DNA from: Chloroflexota bacterium
GTDB lineage: Bacteria > Chloroflexota > Limnocylindria > P2-11E
Assembly (NCBI GenBank): GCA_016875795.1
Contig: VGOU01000003.1
Location: forward strand, 1-38,924
Direction of reading: 5' to 3'
DNA: 38,924 nt
The notes under the pieces were generated by a model, which worked only from the letters and a program-made list of their open reading frames with translations, had not been told where the DNA came from and did not search any database. Each line of letters opens with the position of its first letter. Positions within the stretch are counted from its first letter, which is position 1. Shown here in pieces: positions 35,770 to 38,924 of the stretch. Made by a program: the position numbers and the translations under genes.

Positions 35770-37026
35770 GTGGGGCGGGACGGGCACCTCCGCGTCGGCG
35801 GGGTCGACCTCGTGCGGCTGGCCGCGCGCCACGGCACCCCGCTCTACGTGTTTGACGCGGCGACCATCCGCGACGCGTACGCCGCGTACGAGCGCGCCTT
35901 CCGGCGGTACCGGCCCGTACGCATCTCGTACGCGGTGAAGGCGTGCGCGCTCATCGGCGTGGCCGCGGTCATCGCGCGCCTCGGCGCGGACGCGAGCGCC
36001 GCGTCCATCGGCGAGGTGATGGCCGCCCGGCGCAGCGGCTTCCCGGCCTCGCGCACCCAGCTCCACGGCAACGCGAAGACCGACGACGACCTGCGCCGGG
36101 CGCTGCGGCTCGGCGTCGGCCGCATCGTCATCGACGGGGCCGAGGAGATCGGCGCGCTCGCCCGGCTCGTCCGTCGCAGGCGCGGCGAGCAGAAGGTGTG
36201 GCTGCGCGTGTCGCCAGGGATCTCCTCGGACACGCACGACCACCTGCGGACCGGTGCGCTCGACAGCAAGTTCGGCGCGCCGCTCGCGACCGGGGATGCG
36301 CTCGCCCAGGCGCGCGCGATCGTCGCGACGAAGGGCCTGCGCCTCGTGGGCATCCACGCGCACCTCGGGACGGAGCTCCACGAGCCCGACAAGTACGGCG
36401 TGCTCGCCGGCATGCTCGTCGAGTTCGCGCGCGAGCTGCGCCCGCTCGGCGCGCGCATCGCCGAGATCTCCGTCGGCGGCGGGCTGAGGATCCCGACGAC
36501 GGGTGAGGACCGTGTCCTCTCGCTCGACGACTACGCGCGCGCGGTCGGCCCGGCGATCCGCTCGGCGGCCGGCCTGAAGGCCGCGCTCTACCTCGAGCCC
36601 GGGCGGTCGCTCGTCGGGCGCAGCGGCGTGGCGCTGTACGGCGTCGTCGGCACGAAGCGCGTGCCCGCCGTCCGCACGTTCGTGGCGGTCGACGGCGGCA
36701 TGGGCGACAACATCCGCCCGGCGCTCTACGGCGCGGCGTACACCGCCGTCCTCGCGGACCGGCCCGCGGCCGCGGCCGAGGAGCAGGTCGCCGTCGTGGG
36801 CTCGTACTGCGAGAGCGGCGACGTGCTCATCCGCGAGGTGCTCCTCCCGACGGCGCGCCGCGGCGAGGTGCTCGCCGTGCCGGCGAGCGGCGCGTACGCG
36901 GTCGCCATGGCGTCGAACTACAACCACCACCCGCGGCCCGCCGTCGCGCTCATCGACAGCGGCCGCGCGCGCCTCATCCGCGAGCGCGAGCGCGCGGCGG
37001 ACATCTGGCGGCTGGAGAAGAAGTGA
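35770..37026 (+). CDS. lysA: Diaminopimelate decarboxylase
   Basis: About 418 residues. This PLP enzyme makes L-lysine from meso-diaminopimelate. The PLP lysine is in ISYAVKACAL. Other marks are LHGNAKTDDDL, VSPGISSDTHDHLRTGALDSKFG, IHAHLGTELHEPDKYG, YLEPGRSLVG, the partner-site CESGDVL, and GAYAVAMASNYNHHPRPA. The start is uncertain: GTG 35770 gives a normal length, but an upstream start inside the BFN gene is possible. The stop overlaps thiN by GTGA. Confidence 0.95.
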   Translation: MGRDGHLRVGGVDLVRLAARHGTPLYVFDAATIRDAYAAYERAFRRYRPVRISYAVKACALIGVAAVIARLGADASAASIGEVMAARRSGFPASRTQLHGNAKTDDDLRRALRLGVGRIVIDGAEEIGALARLVRRRRGEQKVWLRVSPGISSDTHDHLRTGALDSKFGAPLATGDALAQARAIVATKGLRLVGIHAHLGTELHEPDKYGVLAGMLVEFARELRPLGARIAEISVGGGLRIPTTGEDRVLSLDDYARAVGPAIRSAAGLKAALYLEPGRSLVGRSGVALYGVVGTKRVPAVRTFVAVDGGMGDNIRPALYGAAYTAVLADRPAAAAEEQVAVVGSYCESGDVLIREVLLPTARRGEVLAVPASGAYAVAMASNYNHHPRPAVALIDSGRARLIRERERAADIWRLEKK

Positions 37027-37664
37027 GGGCCGTCGTCGTCGCGCACGGGGAGGTGGATCCCGCGGACGCCGCGCACCTGCGCGCGGCCGACCTCATCGTC
37101 GCCGCCGACGGCGGGACCGCGCACCTCGAGCGCTGGGGTGTCGCGCCGCACCTCGTCGTCGGGGACCTCGACTCGCTGTCCGCCGAGGCGCGCGCGCGCC
37201 TCGCGGGCCTCCCGGTCGAGCGGCACCCCGCCGCGAAGGAGAAGAGCGACACCGAGCTCGCCGTCGACCGCGCCGTCGCGGCCGGCGCGGACGAGATCGT
37301 CCTCCTCGGCGCGCTCGGCGGTCCGCGCGCCGATCACGCCCTCGCGAACACGCTCCTCCTCGCCTGCGACGCGCGCCTGCGGATCGTCCGCGGCGCGCTC
37401 GCGATGCGCGTCGTGCGCGGCGGCGGGCGCGCGGCCATCGACCGCCCCGCGGGCGAGACCGTGACGCTGCTCGCCGTCGGCGGGGACGCCGCTGGCGTCA
37501 CGACGGAGGGGCTGCGCTATCCGCTGCGGTCCGAGACGCTGCGGCTCGGCTCGTCGCGCGGCGTCAGCAACGAGGTCGCGTCGCGTCCGGCCGCGGTCAG
37601 CGTCGGGTCGGGCGCGCTCCTGGTGATCGAGGGCGGCCCGTCATCCCCGCAGGAGCAGGCGTAG
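37023..37664 (+). CDS. thiN: Thiamine pyrophosphokinase
   Basis: A 213-residue enzyme that converts thiamine to thiamine diphosphate. The N-terminal domain has LIVAADGGTAHLERWGVAPHLVVGDLDSL and KEKSDTELAVDRAVAAGADEIVLLGALGGPRADHALAN, the family's catalytic core. The C-terminal beta domain has GLRYPL and GVSNEV, the thiamine-binding end. The GTG start overlaps lysA. Its 3' end overlaps the convergent glycosyltransferase gene by 24 bases. Confidence 0.95.
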   Translation: MRAVVVAHGEVDPADAAHLRAADLIVAADGGTAHLERWGVAPHLVVGDLDSLSAEARARLAGLPVERHPAAKEKSDTELAVDRAVAAGADEIVLLGALGGPRADHALANTLLLACDARLRIVRGALAMRVVRGGGRAAIDRPAGETVTLLAVGGDAAGVTTEGLRYPLRSETLRLGSSRGVSNEVASRPAAVSVGSGALLVIEGGPSSPQEQA

Positions 37665-38354
37665 GCGCAGGCGCAGCAGGTCGCGGACCGTCCGCATGAT
37701 CACGCGGAGCGTGGCGCCCTTCTCCCGGCCGTAGCGGCGCGGGAAGTGGCGCACCGGCACCTGCTCGATGCGCTCGCCGCGCGCGCGCAGGACGAGGAGC
37801 AGCTCGGGCGAGAAGAACGCGCTGTCCGAGCGCACCGCGGCGAGCGGGACGCGGTCGAAGACCGACCGGCGGAAGATCTTGAACGCGCAGTCGACGTCGC
37901 GGAACGGGGCGAGGAAGAGCGCGCGGATGAGGGTGTTGTAGACCCACGCGATGAAGAGCCGCTTCGGCGGGTCGGCGCGCTTCTCGCGCCACCCGACGAC
38001 GACGTCGGCGCGGTCGAGGCGCGCGATGAGGCGGTCGAGGTCGTCGAGGTCGAACTGCTGGTCGCCGTCGGTGAAGAAGACGTGCTCCTTCGTGGCGGTC
38101 GCGAGGCCCGAGCGCACCGCGCCGCCGTACCCGCGGTTCGGGCTGTGGTGGACGACGCGCACGCGCGGGTCCTCGGCCGCGAGACGATCGGCGATCTCAC
38201 CCGTCCGGTCGTGGCTGCCGTCGTCGACGACGACGATCTCCACGTCGTCGGCGAAGCGCGGCAGCTTGGCCTGCGCCTCGCGCACGACGGCCTCGACGTT
38301 CTCCTCTTCGTTGTAGGCGGGGAAGAAGAAGGAGAGGCTCCGCAGCCCCGGCAC
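37641..38354 (-). CDS. Family 2 glycosyltransferase (DPM1-like)
   Basis: A 237-residue GT-A enzyme. SFFFPAYNEEENVEAVV starts the nucleotide-binding fold, and EIVVVDDGSHDRTGEIA and FFTDGDQQFDLDDL contain the acidic residues for the sugar nucleotide and metal. VDCAFKIFRR and a basic C-terminus follow (RLRLRLLLRG). Such enzymes commonly transfer a sugar from NDP-sugar to a polyprenyl phosphate. There are no clear membrane helices. It diverges from a multi-membrane-span protein that could use the lipid-linked sugar. The GTG at 38354 fits the family N-terminus. Confidence 0.93.
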   Translation of the reverse strand: MPGLRSLSFFFPAYNEEENVEAVVREAQAKLPRFADDVEIVVVDDGSHDRTGEIADRLAAEDPRVRVVHHSPNRGYGGAVRSGLATATKEHVFFTDGDQQFDLDDLDRLIARLDRADVVVGWREKRADPPKRLFIAWVYNTLIRALFLAPFRDVDCAFKIFRRSVFDRVPLAAVRSDSAFFSPELLLVLRARGERIEQVPVRHFPRRYGREKGATLRVIMRTVRDLLRLRLRLLLRG

Positions 38355-38395
38355 ACGCGCGAGGCTAGCGCCCGCTTTCGCCTAGCGTTCTACTG

Positions 38396-38924
38396 ATGCG
38401 GCTCACCGACCCGCGCATCGCGCTCGCGCTCTCGCTCCTCGGCTCCCTGGGATACCTGGCGTTCGGGTGGGGGGCCGAGACGGTGTACGACTACTACGGC
38501 CGCCTCGCCGAGGCGTTCGCCGACGGGCGGTGGTGGCTCGAGACCGCGCCCCCGTGGCTGAACGAGCTCGTGCGCTGCGGTCCCGAGCGCTGGTGCGTCG
38601 TGTACCCGCCGCTCCCCGCGGTGCTGTCGATCCCCTCCCTGCCGCTCGGCGCCGCGCTCGCGCAGAGCATCGTGTCGCGGATCGCCGGCGGGGCGTCGGC
38701 GGGCTTCCTGTACATGGGCCTGCGCGCGTACGGCGCGCCGCGCCGGGTCGCTCTCGCGGGGGCGGTCGTGTCCACGTTCGGGACGACGCTCCTCTTCACC
38801 AGCGTCGACGCGCGCTCGTGGTACGCGGCGCAGGCCGTCGCGATGTGCTTCGGATCGGCCGCGTTCTGGGTCGCGGCGCGCGGCGGGCCGCCGTGGGCGC
38901 TCGGCGCGCTCATCGGCCTCGCCG
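38396..38924 (+). CDS. Multi-span membrane protein, GT-C glycosyltransferase-like (truncated by window end)
   Basis: About 176 residues of a longer protein. A first helix (LALSLLGSLGYLAFGWG) is followed by YDYYGRLAEAFADGRWWLE and WCVVYPPLPAVLSIPSLPLG, then hydrophobic helices. The Tyr-Pro-Pro-Leu-Pro segment after an outside loop is common in GT-C-type membrane glycosyltransferases that use polyprenyl-linked sugars. It starts 41 bases from the divergent GT2 gene. The catalytic Asp cannot be assigned with confidence. Confidence 0.7.
   Translation, partial: MRLTDPRIALALSLLGSLGYLAFGWGAETVYDYYGRLAEAFADGRWWLETAPPWLNELVRCGPERWCVVYPPLPAVLSIPSLPLGAALAQSIVSRIAGGASAGFLYMGLRAYGAPRRVALAGAVVSTFGTTLLFTSVDARSWYAAQAVAMCFGSAAFWVAARGGPPWALGALIGLA

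Overview
This is a very GC-rich bacterial chromosome segment with almost no spacing between genes; many neighbours overlap by ATGA or GTGA. It carries the replication-origin neighbourhood: rpmH and rnpA diverge from dnaA, dnaN, recF and a DciA-type gene, and a DnaA-box cluster lies between dnaA and dnaN. Gene order, the T-box leuS leader, TAnnnT boxes close to start codons and unusual family variants suggest a high-GC Chloroflexota lineage (possibly Limnocylindria-like) or a relative. That placement is inference; no search could be run.

Layout. 1-4253, minus strand: leuS with a T-box leader, then a DUF6941-type gene, comEA and the start of comEC. A complete tRNA-Ala(GGC) gene lies inside the leuS leader. 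4254-7794, minus: rodA, mrdA and mreD for rod-shape wall growth. 8041-15367, plus: parA, parB, gyrB, a hotdog-fold gene and gyrA; GyrA carries an in-frame mini-intein. 15521-18619, plus: ftsE, ftsX, an EnvC-like M23 peptidase and a 37-residue membrane peptide. 18651-18846: a compact unit with promoter, very strong Shine-Dalgarno, 26-codon ORF and terminator, whose ribosome site can be folded away. 18867-20756: smpB, terC, a 43-residue membrane protein and a YCII-type gene.

20770-22830 is accessory: two decayed transposase remnants flank a membrane-anchored SagB-like oxidoreductase. It ends next to ssrA (tmRNA, minus, 22903-23248), the RNA partner of the nearby smpB. An SGNH-hydrolase lipoprotein and an MFS transporter follow. 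25361-27913, minus, is the conserved jag-yidC-yidD-rnpA-rpmH block. 28107-32346, plus, is dnaA-[oriC]-dnaN-recF-dciA. 32392-35747 holds a degenerate PP2C-like membrane protein with a propeller-like exterior, a rhomboid protease overlapping it, and a bifunctional-nuclease-family gene. lysA and thiN follow, then a convergent GT2 glycosyltransferase and a truncated multi-membrane-span protein at the right edge.

The most unusual items are the tRNA gene inside the T-box leader, the GyrA mini-intein upstream of the catalytic tyrosine, the SD-sequestering mini-gene before smpB, and the PP2C-like/propeller protein paired with a rhomboid protease.
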